This document shows, one piece after another, positions 1 through 11,004 of a DNA stretch of 64,000 bases; the first letter of the stretch is position 1, and each line of letters begins with the position of its first letter. Origin of the DNA: Coccinella septempunctata (lineage: Eukaryota > Arthropoda > Insecta > Coleoptera > Coccinellidae). Below the pieces are notes generated by a model. The model was not told where the DNA came from, did not search any database, and was given only the letters and a program-made list of their open reading frames with translations. Made by a program: the position numbers and the translations under genes. The stretch is from positions 15,066,001 through 15,130,000 of the forward strand of contig NC_058195.1 of the NCBI RefSeq assembly GCF_907165205.1. Reading direction: 5' to 3'.

Positions 1-1548
1 AGATCATAATTTCCATTTAATAGGTCGTTCATGCAAGGGATGCTTTCTGCATACAACAATTGACGTGGATGAACAGTTCTCAAAATTGACCTGCAGTAAA
101 ATGTTCACTGGACATGGTGCAGTCAGTAGTGTTTGCTGAAGTCATTGTCTTCACGCCCTGAGAATTTTATCCACTTCGGAGCACTGAAAATTAAAATCAA
201 TGAATGACCGATTCATACTTGCGCTTCCATATAATAATCAGCAACAAGAAGGAGTTAGATAAACAAAAAGCGGTACGAGAATCAAAACATTCAAAACCTC
301 TTTGATCAAAATGAACGTCTGAAATCTTACAAAATTTCATTTGTTTCTGCAAATGGCACTCAAATTAATATTTTAACCAGTCCTAGCGTCTTAAAAACAC
401 GCTTGACACACAGATGACGCTCCAATCGCTTTAGTAGCCTCGTTTCCCATCTTTGTACTCTATAATCTTTGCGTAAGACATTTGTTATCCAAAAATAATT
501 AGGCAGATGCCCCCTTCAAGATTCACTTTCATCGACAGCGATATAACGTTTTTTTCGCCAGTTGACGTAAGTTTTTGGCTTCCGTTTCCTGCCCGATAGG
601 AATATCAAAAGACGGCAGTTGATAACATCTGGCAAAGTCTTCCCGTCCAGAGCTTGGAAGTGCGGCATAGGGTTATTTTTGTATTCGCTTATGGTCTGTT
701 CTTCCGGAACCAAGGGCGTTTGTATAAGTTACGACAAGTGGTGTTGAAGGAAGAATCTCCAAGAGTTATAAACAAAGATGGATTCATATCCTGTCCTCGT
801 AAATGTCGGCTAACCGTTTCACGGAAAAAAAATCACGTCAACAAATAGATATATTCAGTGTTTGGTTGGGACCATGGAGCGTCCAGACTGAAATTTTCAT
901 AACGGAGCGACGTTTCGTCATTTCCAGAACTCTTTCAGGTTTTGAAAATAGAAAAATTTAAGTTACATACATTAAACCAAAAAACCATATAATTATTGAT
1001 TGCCTTTAAAACAGTAAAAAAATCGAAAAAGATGAAGACAAGGCTGTAATAATTTTCACGATATTAAGCTCTGAATTTTTATTTCACAATTTCCGCTTTG
1101 ATGTAACGTTTTGAAAGAAAAACTACTTTCTCACCGGCAGACACCAAATAAAATTATTCAAGGATATTAAGTTGAAATCTTCTTATCAGAATCTTTTTTG
1201 CCAGAGGCAGATGTAGTTTCTGAAAACAACTTTTTCCGAAAATCGCCAGGAAATTTTGACATTCCAGACAAAATGTCCCAAAGAAAAAGTCAAGATTTCT
1301 CAACTGTTAGGAAATATTCATTTCCTTACTGTAAGGAAATGATATTCTATAAGGAATTAATTTATATTTTGAAAATCTCAATGCATTGCAGAACACATTT
1401 CGAAATCAGTTTGTTATATTTACAATTATTTGACAGTTAGTACAATTAATGGAAATTGGAGAAACATTATTTGAACTATGAGAAACATATTAGAACTATG
1501 AGAAACATTTTGGACAACATGCGAAGTAATAGGGTATATATACATATA
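1..1548. other. no recognised feature
   Basis: AT-rich sequence without a gene I can support. A 65-codon minus-strand frame at 516-713 contains a basic stretch (RKRKPKTYVNW) but matches no family I recognise and has stops on both sides. A unit of about 20 bp with the core GAGAAACAT is repeated three times at about 1459-1514. Confidence 0.5.
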
Positions 1549-1930
1549 TTCTTTTGATACATAGCATTATACAATCTTTAACAGCAAACAATAATTATAG
1601 CATGTGTATGAGATACAGTTTTAGCAGAGGTTAGCGAAAACGGGCTACCATACAAATTGGTGTATGATACAAGAGCAAGAACTTAGGGAAACACCTCAGT
1701 AAATAATCCCTTTCTCCCCGTGAGTGTAGTGGATTGTAATTGTTCACGAAATAAGCTGAATATTCCATATTGAAGGACATCTCGCACTGCAAAAATTGAT
1801 TCTTTCTCCAACAAAAAGTAAAATCCAGAAAGTCTTCTCCAAGATACCATAAACTTTTATCTGAAATAGAGAGAAAACAAAAGCAGAAAAATGTAAAATA
1901 ATAAAATTAGATTCAATAAGTCAGATTGAC
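1549..1930 (-). repeat. LINE 3'-end fragment
   Basis: This stretch aligns by eye along its length with 42237-42615. Shared blocks include AATAATTATAGCATGTGTAT and GTGAGTGTAGTGGATTGT. In the second copy this sequence lies just downstream, on the minus strand, of a degraded LINE reverse transcriptase C-terminus. I therefore infer that both are 3' untranslated regions of one LINE family and that this copy is truncated at its 5' end. No coding part remains here. Confidence 0.55.
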
Positions 1931-2028
1931 CTAAAATTGACATCCCAATTCAAAAAAGATTCGGAAACTGCATGTATAGCTCTAAAACCATCCTGAAATT
2001 TATGAATCGGACAATGATTAACAAAATG

Positions 2029-2262
2029 TTATATGGTTTCTTCTTGTTCCCCGGTAATAGTGTTATTTCGTTGAATATTTTGCACTGTGAAAATTTTATT
2101 TGCCACCTTAACTTTATTGTTGAGAGGTTCTTCGATATATCTTTCAGCAACGTTCGATGATTTTCTTCCGCCATGCCTCTTTAAACTAGTTATGCCGGCA
2201 TAAGAGTTAAGAGTCAACCAATATTGTTGTAGAAGACCGACGAAAGCAGTGACCCGTATATT
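2029..2262 (-). pseudogene. Crypton-type tyrosine recombinase C-terminus, broken
   Basis: On the minus strand the piece GHCFRRSSTTILVDS (about 2215-2255) is followed after a frameshift by SLKRHGGRKSSNVAERYIEE in the frame 2029-2217. The first block carries the H-x2-R box and the second carries the tyrosine (in RYIE) that acts as nucleophile in tyrosine recombinases. The LKRHGGWKS..VAE.YIE pattern is typical of the Crypton-like recombinases found in many animals, which cut and rejoin DNA through a covalent tyrosine intermediate. Only the last part of the catalytic domain is left, the frame is broken near 2215, and the usual W of HGGW is R. No N-terminal half or element ends were found. Confidence 0.65.
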
Positions 2263-3055
2263 CTGTCGAATTTTCCAAGTTCCTTAGATTTTGGGTCTTT
2301 TATATCATGTAGAGTCATTCGGACTAACGGCTACAGGCCCGAGAAATACCAAATAATAAAGCAACCTAAAAAATGAGTAGGTAATGTATAATCTAAATTA
2401 AAACCTTGTAAATTACTTTAATCATTGATTTTTTTTTCTGAAGCTTCCTGAATAAATTTTTCGATCTATTCCTTCTTTGAAATCTTTATTAAGTTTAATT
2501 GCAAGGGTAAACTTGCTATTTTTCGAATTTCAAAAACAATTTAAATGTGCTGATAGATATCGTTAAATCCTTTTACTCGTGTTCTCATTTATATTATGTA
2601 ATGAACAATCTTGCTTCTATATGAAGAGTGCTGCTTCACTCTGAGATACCGCCATCTTCAAAACTGAAGCGGCCCATCCTTCTTTGATGACCGTTTGGTG
2701 TTCCCTTTTGTTGTCATCATCGTAGCTTAAGAGCACCCCCGACTGGACGGCGCCAACTATCCTCTCTTGCATTTATTCAAATTTGTTAACTCAGCATGAC
2801 TTCTTCACGGGTCCAACCTAATGATATTGATCTTTTGAAGATGGGCCTCGGGTATGGGAAAATATACGAAGCAGAATAAATATATAACATCCACTCTGGT
2901 TTTTGTACCCGGGACCTCAGAGCCACCACCCCATATTTCTGGTTATGACACGATTATTCACAAAAGGAACCGTCAGGTACCGCATTTTAAAAGTGTATTT
3001 TTTGCCTTTTCACAAAATTTTTTGGTGGATTTAAATCTTCTAATCGAAGAAACAA
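2263..3055. other. no recognised feature
   Basis: No gene, repeat partner or structured element seen. The open frame at 2854-3075 runs into the repeat that follows and resembles nothing known to me. Confidence 0.4.
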
Positions 3056-3246
3056 TATACAGGGTGTCGCACTAGTGCCGCAGCGGACGATGTAACTGTA
3101 GAGGTCAAAGTTTGGCAAATTTTTTTGATGCAGACTTGAATTACTCCAAGAATAGCACAACCTAAAAATATTTTCGAATATATCGGGTGTCCCTCGAAAG
3201 AGGAATAGAGGTTGACTTTAATTTTTCAAATGGGACACACTATATA
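3056..3246. repeat. TACAGGGTGTC-ended MITE fragment
   Basis: It begins TATACAGGGTGTCGCAC and contains a second GGGTGTCCCTC block near 3185, ending near AAATGGGACACACTATATA. Ends of the TACAGGGTG type recur in this window on several unrelated inverted-repeat elements. The two ends are only loosely inverted here, so boundaries and family are uncertain. Confidence 0.4.
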
Positions 3247-3633
3247 TAATGAATAGAGACTCAATTGCGTTTCTCTGAAACAATAGAGGGAATCTTTATT
3301 AACAATATCAAAACTCACAATATAACAAACCTGAAACAATAGAGGGAAACAACATTTAAAGCCTCTAATTCAATCTTCTGAAACTATTTATTATAACGCT
3401 TCGAAAAACTTCAAAATTTATTTTAAAGTGTCAGTTCGGCCATTCCAGGTAACACGAATATAATATAAGAAAAGCTTCACGATTATAACGCTTTTTTTTA
3501 CATATATTCAGTAGCGTTTTTCAATACTCTGGATTTTCCTACATACTTCTGTTTACTTTTCACACATTTTTCTTCAATGGTTTTCGAAATATTTGTCATT
3601 TTGACAAAAAAATTATACCTGTAGAGGCTATCG
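3247..3633. other. no gene; short direct repeat
   Basis: The block CTGAAACAATAGAGGGAA occurs twice, at about 3277 and 3331, separated by AT-rich sequence. Nothing else recognised. Confidence 0.4.
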
Positions 3634-3763
3634 TCCAGTTGCATCAAAGTCCATTAAAATTTAATACTTCATTAAAATCTTAATCCTCCATTTTACCCTT
3701 GAAAAATGACAGTTTTAAATTTTGATAGGGCATCAAATCTTAATGGGCTTTCCTGCAACTGGG
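3634..3763. repeat. small hairpin MITE, CCAGTTGCA ends
   Basis: The left end (CCAGTTGCATCAAAGTCCAT) is answered at the right end by its near reverse complement (ATGGGCTTTCCTGCAACTGG). The arms are about 35 nt and continue through ATTAAAATTTAAT / ATCAAATCTTAAT. The ends resemble those of the hairpin at 56271-56391. It sits about 20 bp from the left terminus of the next transposon. Confidence 0.6.
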
Positions 3764-3783
3764 CCTATGTTATTAAATTATAA

Positions 3784-5092
3784 CACAGGCCAACACACAT
3801 TTTGGTGCCTGCGATTTTTTAACTGTTCCTGAGTAATTTTTGGATGCAGAATGTAAAAAAGTTCTCAGATTTTGTCTATCAGATCTAGTTTTTGAGATTT
3901 TTCAAAAAAATTGTGTATATAATTTACGTTATAACTGTTATAATATATAATATTACTATTGACAGTTAAAAAAAACAAAGACACATGGATTTAAGTATTT
4001 ATTGCAAAAACTTAATTTTCATAATTACATTAGTCACATAAAAATTTTCTTTTATACGATTTTCTAGAATGGAGTTTACTAGGGCAGTCTCGCTGAAGGC
4101 TCCAGCAGTAGTCCGCCATCATGTGGCTATCCCATCGTCCTTGATAACGATCTTCCACAGTTCTAATATCCTGATGGAATCTTTCCCCCTGTTCTTCACT
4201 ACAATCACCTAACTTTTCTGGAAAACGATCTAGGTGGCTGTGGAGGTAGTGAACTTTTATACTCATGTTACAGCCGAGAATATTAAAATTTGAAAGCATA
4301 GTTTCCACTAATTCTACGTAATTCTCTGCTTTATGATTGCCAAGAAAATTTTGTACTACTTGAACAAATGAACTCCAAGCGTTAGATTCAGTCTCGTTCA
4401 TTGATGTGGTGAATTATGGATCTTTAACAAGTTGCCTTATTTGAGGACCATCAAATATACCAGCTTTTAGTTTTTCCGTGCTAATGCCAGGAAATTTACG
4501 TGACAAATACCCAAAACAATTTCCATCTCGATTTAAAGCCTTCACAAATTGCTTCATTAGGCCTAGCTTGATATGCAAGGGCGGAAGTAAGATTTTTTCT
4601 CTTGAAACCAAAGGTTCGTTGATCACGTTTTGTATTCCTTGAATCATGACATCTCTTGAAGGCCAATTTTTGTTAACCCAGTGCTCATTTTTAGCTCTGC
4701 TGTCCCAAAGGCACAAAAAACAAGGATATTTTGTATAACCACTCTGCTGTCCAAGGAGGAAGTTAATCATTTTTAAATCAACACAAATTGACCACTGATG
4801 TTCTTCGTATTTAATTTTTCCCAAAACTAATGCATTGTTTCATATTCTTCCTTCATGGTAGTAGAATGACCAATAGGAATTGAGCCATATTTGTTACCGT
4901 TATGTAAAAGAACACATTTGTTGTCCTTTATCAGAAAAAAATATACCATTTAACCTGTAACGTGTATCTCAGAAACTAGAGCTGATAGAAAAAATCTTGT
5001 GGCGTTTTTGGAATCAGCACATTAAAAACATCTAAAATCAGATGTTAGATTTCTGGCACCAAATTTTTTTTTCATTTTGTTGGCCTGTGAAT
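3784..5092 (-). mobile_element. TIR DNA transposon with broken ORF
   Basis: A minus-strand coding remnant is flanked by degenerate inverted repeats. The left end (CACAGGCCAACACACATTTT) is the inverse of the right end (TTTTGTTGGCCTGTG). Both continue inward through GGCACCAAA and, further in, through ATCTCA.AAACTAGA.CTGATAGA.AAAATCT (about 3840-3900 inverted against 4970-5025). Both inverted blocks lie outside the ORF remnant, so I read the unit as one decayed cut-and-paste element. No clear target duplication is visible. The ends are too diverged to assign a superfamily. Confidence 0.6.
4030..4942 (-). pseudogene. recurrent arthropod transposon-associated protein, broken
   Basis: This belongs to a protein family I know from many arthropod genomes, where copies recur as uncharacterised proteins. 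Landmarks here are PPLHIKLGLMKQFVKAL, GCNMSIKVHYLHSHLD and the C-terminal RYQGRWD..MMADYCW. The reading frame is broken twice. A frameshift near 4835 separates the upstream part (VLLHNGNKYGSIPIGHS, about 4860-4915) from the rest, and one in-frame TAA at 4414-4416 splits the remainder into 136 and 123 codons. Both halves are in the same frame, so a single nonsense change explains that break. The true N-terminus is missing. The biochemical role is not established to my knowledge. Placement between inverted repeats suggests a transposase or a transposon-borne gene. Confidence 0.7.
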
Positions 5093-6768
5093 TCACGAAC
5101 CCTTACGGTTACCAATAACAGCTTTACTACTATGGATTGAAAGACAAGATTTCAAAGAATCATAGCCAGCTATAATAAAGTGTCTCCAGCATATGAAGTG
5201 TTCACAAAAAGACTATCAACATGACGAAGTTCAAATCGATTCATCTTAATTTTTTCAAATGCAATGCATAGGATTTTTTTTCCATCATCAGAATAACTAT
5301 ATTCATTTTATTTCACTTCTTGTCGAATGAATAGTTATTTTAATGATGAGAAAAATCATATTAATTGCAATCTTTGAGCTTTGAGTAAATAAACGGATTT
5401 GAAAATTTATTTTCCCGCAACCATAAGCCATTTTTTATTTGAAAAGAAAATCTTATATTGAAATGACTTGATAACATTTCATTGACAAAATTCTGCAGAA
5501 ATTTTTTTCAGTGATTATTAAAAAAATTGTGAACATCTGAATTCATTATTTTTTTTCATAATAAATGTCTTCTTATGAATCATAGATATAAATTTTCCCT
5601 TCCCTCTCCATTCGCAACCATTAATTAAGTTTTTACCTACTCTTTAATATTTCAGGAAAATAATTGAGTCTATTCATGCTAGGGGGGAATAATATCATAG
5701 TATGAAATTCTCAAGAATTAATAATAATTTTCGGGATATTAGTACAAAGTCTTTAGGTATGCACCTACTCATTGAAGAATCCGCATGAGGAATTAATGAA
5801 AAATGTCTTAAATTTCCTCATCAAATTATTTCGAAGCGTAACTTTATGCACTCCGAATTGAATATGTACTCATATTCGATGAATATGAATGAATCCTCCC
5901 TTTTCATACAACCCACATCGAATACGTTTGTGGCTGCTTAAAGAGGTCTCATTTCCGATGCAAATTAATACTCTCCTAATAAGATTCAACTTAATTGTAG
6001 GAAGGAAGAAGGAACAAGATTGTTATTAATAATGAACTATTAAGGAAGTTATACCCTTTGGTATTTTCAAGGTTGCAGTTAATTACATCATTAGATTTTG
6101 GATAAAAGATACATAAAAACAGCCATAAGACTAATTTAGCCCCATGGTTACACCCGCGTAAGAATATACATGTTGAGTGCACACCTGTGACTCGTACCGT
6201 GAAGTTTTATCACCCATCCTTGACAGTGTTTCTCACGTTACCTGCCACTGGATATTGTGACTTTTCATTGGGTAAAATCAAAAGGTAAACAATCAATATG
6301 AAATTTTTGAGAAACGTGGTTTCTATTACACTTAACTTTCCATGCTTATGTTCGATAGCATATTCGGATAGAAAAAAAATCAAATTGGGAATTCCAAACA
6401 AGCGATACTCCACCTGGTGTCAATTTTTGTAAATAAAAAGTTAATACACTTTTGTTTGTTTACATTGGGAAATAGAGAATATTTTGGTGTTTGGTTTGTT
6501 TTTTTAAGAAATATATCTTAATTTGTTGAAAATACCTTAATCTATCTCGTGATAATGACGGACGCTTAGTGAAGTATTTAGGTATAATTTTTATCGTTTG
6601 AGCAAATCTCCGAATACGACTTTCTTTTAATGGTGTCAGTTTTCACTATTTTCTACGATGAAATGAACTTTGAGTCAATTTTTAAGGATATACGAATCTT
6701 GTCCTCATAGCATGGTAATGTTTTTGTACATTTCAAATTAATTACGAAGTATAGGAGATGAATAAACT
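5093..6768. other. no recognised gene
   Basis: AT-rich and without coding signal apart from random frames. It contains the hairpin listed at 5274-5356. No repeat partners were noticed elsewhere. Confidence 0.4.
5274..5356. repeat. short AT-rich hairpin
   Basis: An imperfect inverted repeat: CCATCATCAGAATAACTATA on the left is answered by AATAGTTATTTTAATGATGA on the right, with about 20 nt between the arms. It could be a tiny MITE or a chance structure in AT-rich DNA. Confidence 0.45.
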
Positions 6769-7742
6769 ATGAGGGACTAAATAGGGATATTTTGAAAATA
6801 TTTTCTGGTGTTGTGTGTAGGGTGTTCGAAAGCACAATTTAAAATTATTGTCATATATACGGAGTGTTCGAAAAAAAAGATATAGACCAAAGTTGTACTT
6901 TTTTGAATGTAATTTGAATTACACCCTATATTTGACATAAAAAATGGAATGACAAGCTCAAATTATGATCACTTTATACCTTAAAAGCACCTTTTACGAG
7001 ATATTGGCGAAAAATTTGAAATATGGAGTTTTTTCAAATAGCACTTAATGAAGAAACTAGGTACGCCAGCGATACAGACACTATATTTATTCGAGTAGAC
7101 AAATTGGCTACTCCTGCACATAAAAACTTTCAAGTCAGGAATATACAGAGTGATAATAATTAATTTTCAAACATCAACTACAAATAATCTTCGAAAACTT
7201 GCTCAGAAACTATCAGGTTTAGGTGTAGTAGGAAAACCTTCTGAAGATAGTTTCGAAATTAATTTTTACGTTCAACGAGATATAGAAATACAAGGTGAGC
7301 CATTTGAAAAAGGAAAGTTTTTGACGATTAGTTGTGGTTGATATTTGAGAATTAATCATAACCACTCTGTATATTCCAGAGTTGAAATTTTTTTATGTGT
7401 AGGAGTAGCCATCTTGTCTATTCGAAAAAATATTATCTGTATCGTTGGCGTAACTAGTTTCTTCATTAATTGCTATTTAAAAAACTCCATATTTTCAATT
7501 TTTCGCCATTAACTCGTACTTCTATGGTATAAAATTATCTGAAAAACTCATCATAATTTGAGCTTGCCATTCCATTTTTGAGGTCAAATAAAGGGTGCTA
7601 CATTTAAAAAAGTGTAACTTTGGTCTACATCTTTGTTTTCGTACACTCTGTATATATGACAATAATTTTAAATCGTGCTTTTGAACCTCCTACACACACC
7701 ACCAGAAAAGATTTTCAAAATATACTTATTTACTCCCTCAAA
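6769..7742. mobile_element. concentric foldback element
   Basis: An inverted repeat spans the whole interval: GAGGGACTAAATAGGGATAT near the left is mirrored by TACTTATTTACTCCCTC at the right, and the arms stay alignable to near the centre. Inside are two further terminus-like pairs. TATATACGGAGTGTTCG at about 6856 pairs with its inverse near 7650, and TATACAGAGTG at about 7143 pairs with CACTCTGTATA at about 7366. A 63-codon frame (7150-7341) fills the innermost segment but resembles nothing I know and is probably incidental. I read this as elements inserted within elements, or one long-armed non-autonomous transposon. Confidence 0.65.
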
Positions 7743-9303
7743 ATGAGCGCCGCGTCTGGGATGGGCCACCCGGTATAACCTCAAAAAGAAAGAATTTACA
7801 CAAAATAATATTTTTACCTCCGAGAGGACTTTTTTCACTTGGTAAACTGATATACATATACATTTGGGTAACATTCACACAAATTTCTTTTAGAAAATCA
7901 TTTCCAATTTTCAGATCAATTTGGATAACTTTTCTTTGCATCAATGTTCCAATTTTAGCCATTGAAGATAATGATGAAGGCAAGATATCATAGTCGTGGC
8001 TCTCATAATTATCTTCCATTATGATCATGTAAAGAGCCAAGAAGTTCGGATTAAAAAATAGTGCTGTGTTTTATCATATGATAAATACTAACACTTTATG
8101 ACATTTATTGATATAAAATTGATAATAATTAGCACACTCGAATCTAGTTTCGGCAACCATTCATCAAAATTGACAAAAAAACAACTACCAACTGGGTTAA
8201 AAGGATTTATTCGTCGAAAATCTCAAAATCCCCTTCAAAAATTATAATGACTCTGCTAACAATTGAGTTAGAACTGGCATCACTATGTCGATGCAATCTA
8301 TGTACATTTGAATTCCCAATTAATTGTTGAATCATTTTTAAAAATTTTATTTACTGATTGTTGGTGAAAACTATCTTCATAATTTGCTGGTAATTTCAAT
8401 ACACCAACAGAAGAATGCTCACTTGACCTGGAAAATGATAAATAGAATATCGATCTTCAAACCTTCATAGCTTGGTAGTCAAATTTTTTTGACGTAAGTT
8501 ACAACCTATGATAAGACTTTCAAAATTCACCTTGAATACCTATAACTCTCGTAATACTTGACAGATAATCGAAGTAAAAACATCTAAAAAAGCTAGACTT
8601 AGGTCTTCTATTCGACATAGGTGAGATCTTATCCCTATATCAACCCAAGAGCGGTAAACAAGAAAAACGACAACAAAAAACGTCAATCGGCTAAAAATAG
8701 AATATATTATATATGAATACGTTCTTCACCGAATTCCAGGGAAGATTTGAATTTGAATAAGCAGGTCTTTCCCAACTAGTATTGAAAAAGTTCGGTCAGG
8801 TGCTGCTACCAACATGGCATCGAAAAACCTGCGGATAACTTCTCGGAATTTCTTTGTTCTGTTTCGATCGGAACTTTTATGCAGCTTTTTAGCTTTTGTG
8901 AGACAGCTGTGTTGTATAATTATGGTAAGAACGCCCAACTGGTTCTTTGCGAGACACCTTGCCAAGTCAAGATGTGTTATTTTCAAATGGAGACCACACT
9001 GTGGATTTCGTTAATTATCGCTTCTAATAAAAGCGATCGGTTAGCGTTTTTATTGCGCACTAAAATAGCCTGCTGCTTCTTGTGTCTGAGATGTCACATG
9101 CCAAAGAGATTATCTGATGCCAATTCCGTACTGAATTTGTAGATATCGAATAGGGGAGAGCGATATTCGTAATTATCTATGAAGCCATTAATTTTGGATA
9201 AAACAATTTTTCTCAATGAGTAACTTGGAAAAAATCTATAATCAATTCAGATTTAATGGCATGATTTTCGCTCATTTATGGGTTATTATGGAATAATCAC
9301 CTA
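7743..9303. other. no recognised gene
   Basis: Several open frames of 60-100 codons occur on both strands (for example 7738-8040 minus, 8726-8986 minus and 8879-9142 plus). None carries a motif I recognise, and they overlap each other. They may be decayed coding sequence or chance. Confidence 0.35.
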
Positions 9304-10512
9304 TAGTTGGGGAGCCGACGATGCTAAATCGGGATTTACTCGAGCGTTTTCGAGACCTAGTGGATTTTGAAGATAAGATGGTACAAAGAAAAAAATTCTA
9401 TTATGTATGCAGTGGTGGGGAAAGCGTCTGCAGGTTCTCAAAGATGTGAAGAAAAATCGTAAGGTGTACATACTCGAGCATGTCAGATTAAGTACTGTAT
9501 ATACCCTACTTGTCTCTGATAATAAATTCATGTTAATCTGACAGTTTGCGTGGTGGGGCTGGCCATACGGAAGAGCTGAAAATGGTGAAAAAATTTTTTT
9601 TGAGCGTGTCAGATTTTTAGAGAATATGTTAAATGACCCCAAAAGAAGCTACTTTTCAAAAGACTGGCAATTCAGACGTGACGCATATTCACAGCGGTCC
9701 TTTGAAATTGCACGAAGAAATCGTTACTTGTACATACTCGAGCTTGTCAGATTTTCATACAGATGGTTAATCTCGGTGTTGCAGACATGTTGACCCATTA
9801 ATTTCTTTTTCTAATAGTTTGAGATTGATAACAAGGCCCTTTTTCAGAATATCTCCCTTCCTGTATGTACCTCTAATCGTTTCTGTGTTCATTAAGTTGT
9901 AGATAATACAATTCTATACACCATTTCTCAGAAGCAACCTTACATACTTTTAACCTTTTTCGAGATAGAGGGCGATAAGGGCGAGGAGCTTAGCCACACA
10001 TGCGAAAGTCCAAGGTCAATGTAGAATCCCAGCCTTCTGTACGTCTCAAACGTAGAAAAAATTGCTTCGGACAAAATTTGTAGAAAATGTTATGCTCTAC
10101 AACTTTAATGAGGAATACGAAAACAATTTGAAGCTCAGGAGAGGAGAGAATTCATAAAAACCGATATTTGTGACCTTTATGGCCAATTTTCATTGTTTAG
10201 GCTTGCTGAAACTGTCAGATTATATTTTTCCCGTTATACTTGACTCATTAGCTTCAAATTAAGAAACAAAGCCACCGCGCTCGAGAAAGTACACGTGAAG
10301 TTTTTTTTTGGCGCTCTCAGATACATTTTCGTCACCCTTAAATTGTCAGATTAAGAGAATATTTACTTTTTGACATGTAATTAACCACATGTATCTTAAT
10401 CTGACACGCTCGAGTATGTACAATTGGCAGAAGGACTCCACAGTTATCTTCCCTTATATTAATCTGACACGCTCGAGTAAATCCCGAAGTTTCCTCTTGG
10501 GCTCCCCAACTA
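9304..10512 (+). mobile_element. TAGTTGGGG family, copy 1
   Basis: A non-autonomous TIR element of about 1.2 kb. It begins TAGTTGGGGAGCC and ends with the inverse, GGCTCCCCAACTA. After a 13-nt unmatched spacer the terminal repeat resumes as CGGGATTTACTCGAG on both sides. The flanking trinucleotides are CTA and CTT, an imperfect 3-bp duplication. Motif CTCGAGCGTGTCAGATTA and close variants occur in one orientation in the left part (about 9470, 9600, 9735) and inverted in the right part (about 10400, 10465). A conserved inner block GAGGGCGATAAGGGCGAGGA lies near 9967. No transposase frame is present. Confidence 0.8.
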
Positions 10513-10755
10513 CTTGGTGAAATTTCTGACAGATTATAATCTATTTTCAAATATGAATTTATATTGGATTATACAGAGATTAACATGTTATACAAGATGA
10601 TTCCAAATTACACGTGAACCTTGGAGGAGGTGTTAGTATTACTTATTCATTTGCTGTTGTTAAAGGCACAATATCATTTATAACGGAAAATTGATATTTT
10701 CCTAACTAGAACTTGAAAAATAAGATAATAATACAGCATTAGCCGAGCATGTTAA
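10513..10755. other. no recognised feature
   Basis: AT-rich spacer between the TAGTTGGGG element and the Penelope-like fragment. Nothing recognised. Confidence 0.4.
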
Positions 10756-11004
10756 TCAAATTTTCACTCTTTCAACTTCGATTTGAATTCAGTAAAAATA
10801 TTAGATGTTGAAACAAATTTAAAAAAACGCTCACTACAAGAAATGATTTCAATTAGACAAGTTAGTCGTTGGATTAATGAAAGAACAGATATCGATCATT
10901 TAAATATTGCTTATTATAGTTCAATAAATAAGAAAAAAGTTAAATTGAAAACTAATTCTCTCTTCTTAAGATCGTCATGCGTGTTAAAATATTTAACTCA
11001 GTAA
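10756..11004 (+). pseudogene. Penelope-like element, GIY-YIG C-terminus fragment
   Basis: The frame reads FHSFNFDLNSVKILDVETNL and then KKRSLQEMISI and NERTDIDHLN. This is the pattern at the end of the GIY-YIG endonuclease domain of Penelope-like retroelements (H.F.FDF..VKILD.E.N..KR..LEM..I...N..TD...L...Y). These elements encode a reverse transcriptase fused to that endonuclease. Only about 80 codons survive, the upstream boundary is a stop at 10753-10755, and the terminal part after residue 60 is not recognisable. It is a truncated, non-functional copy. Confidence 0.6.

Noticed and set aside
516..713. 65-codon minus-strand frame with RKRKPKTYVNW
   Set aside because: It looks protein-like but matches no family I know, and stops on both sides leave no domain to name.
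7150..7341. 63-codon frame in the centre of the foldback element
   Set aside because: It lies within inverted-repeat sequence, which explains its openness; no motif.
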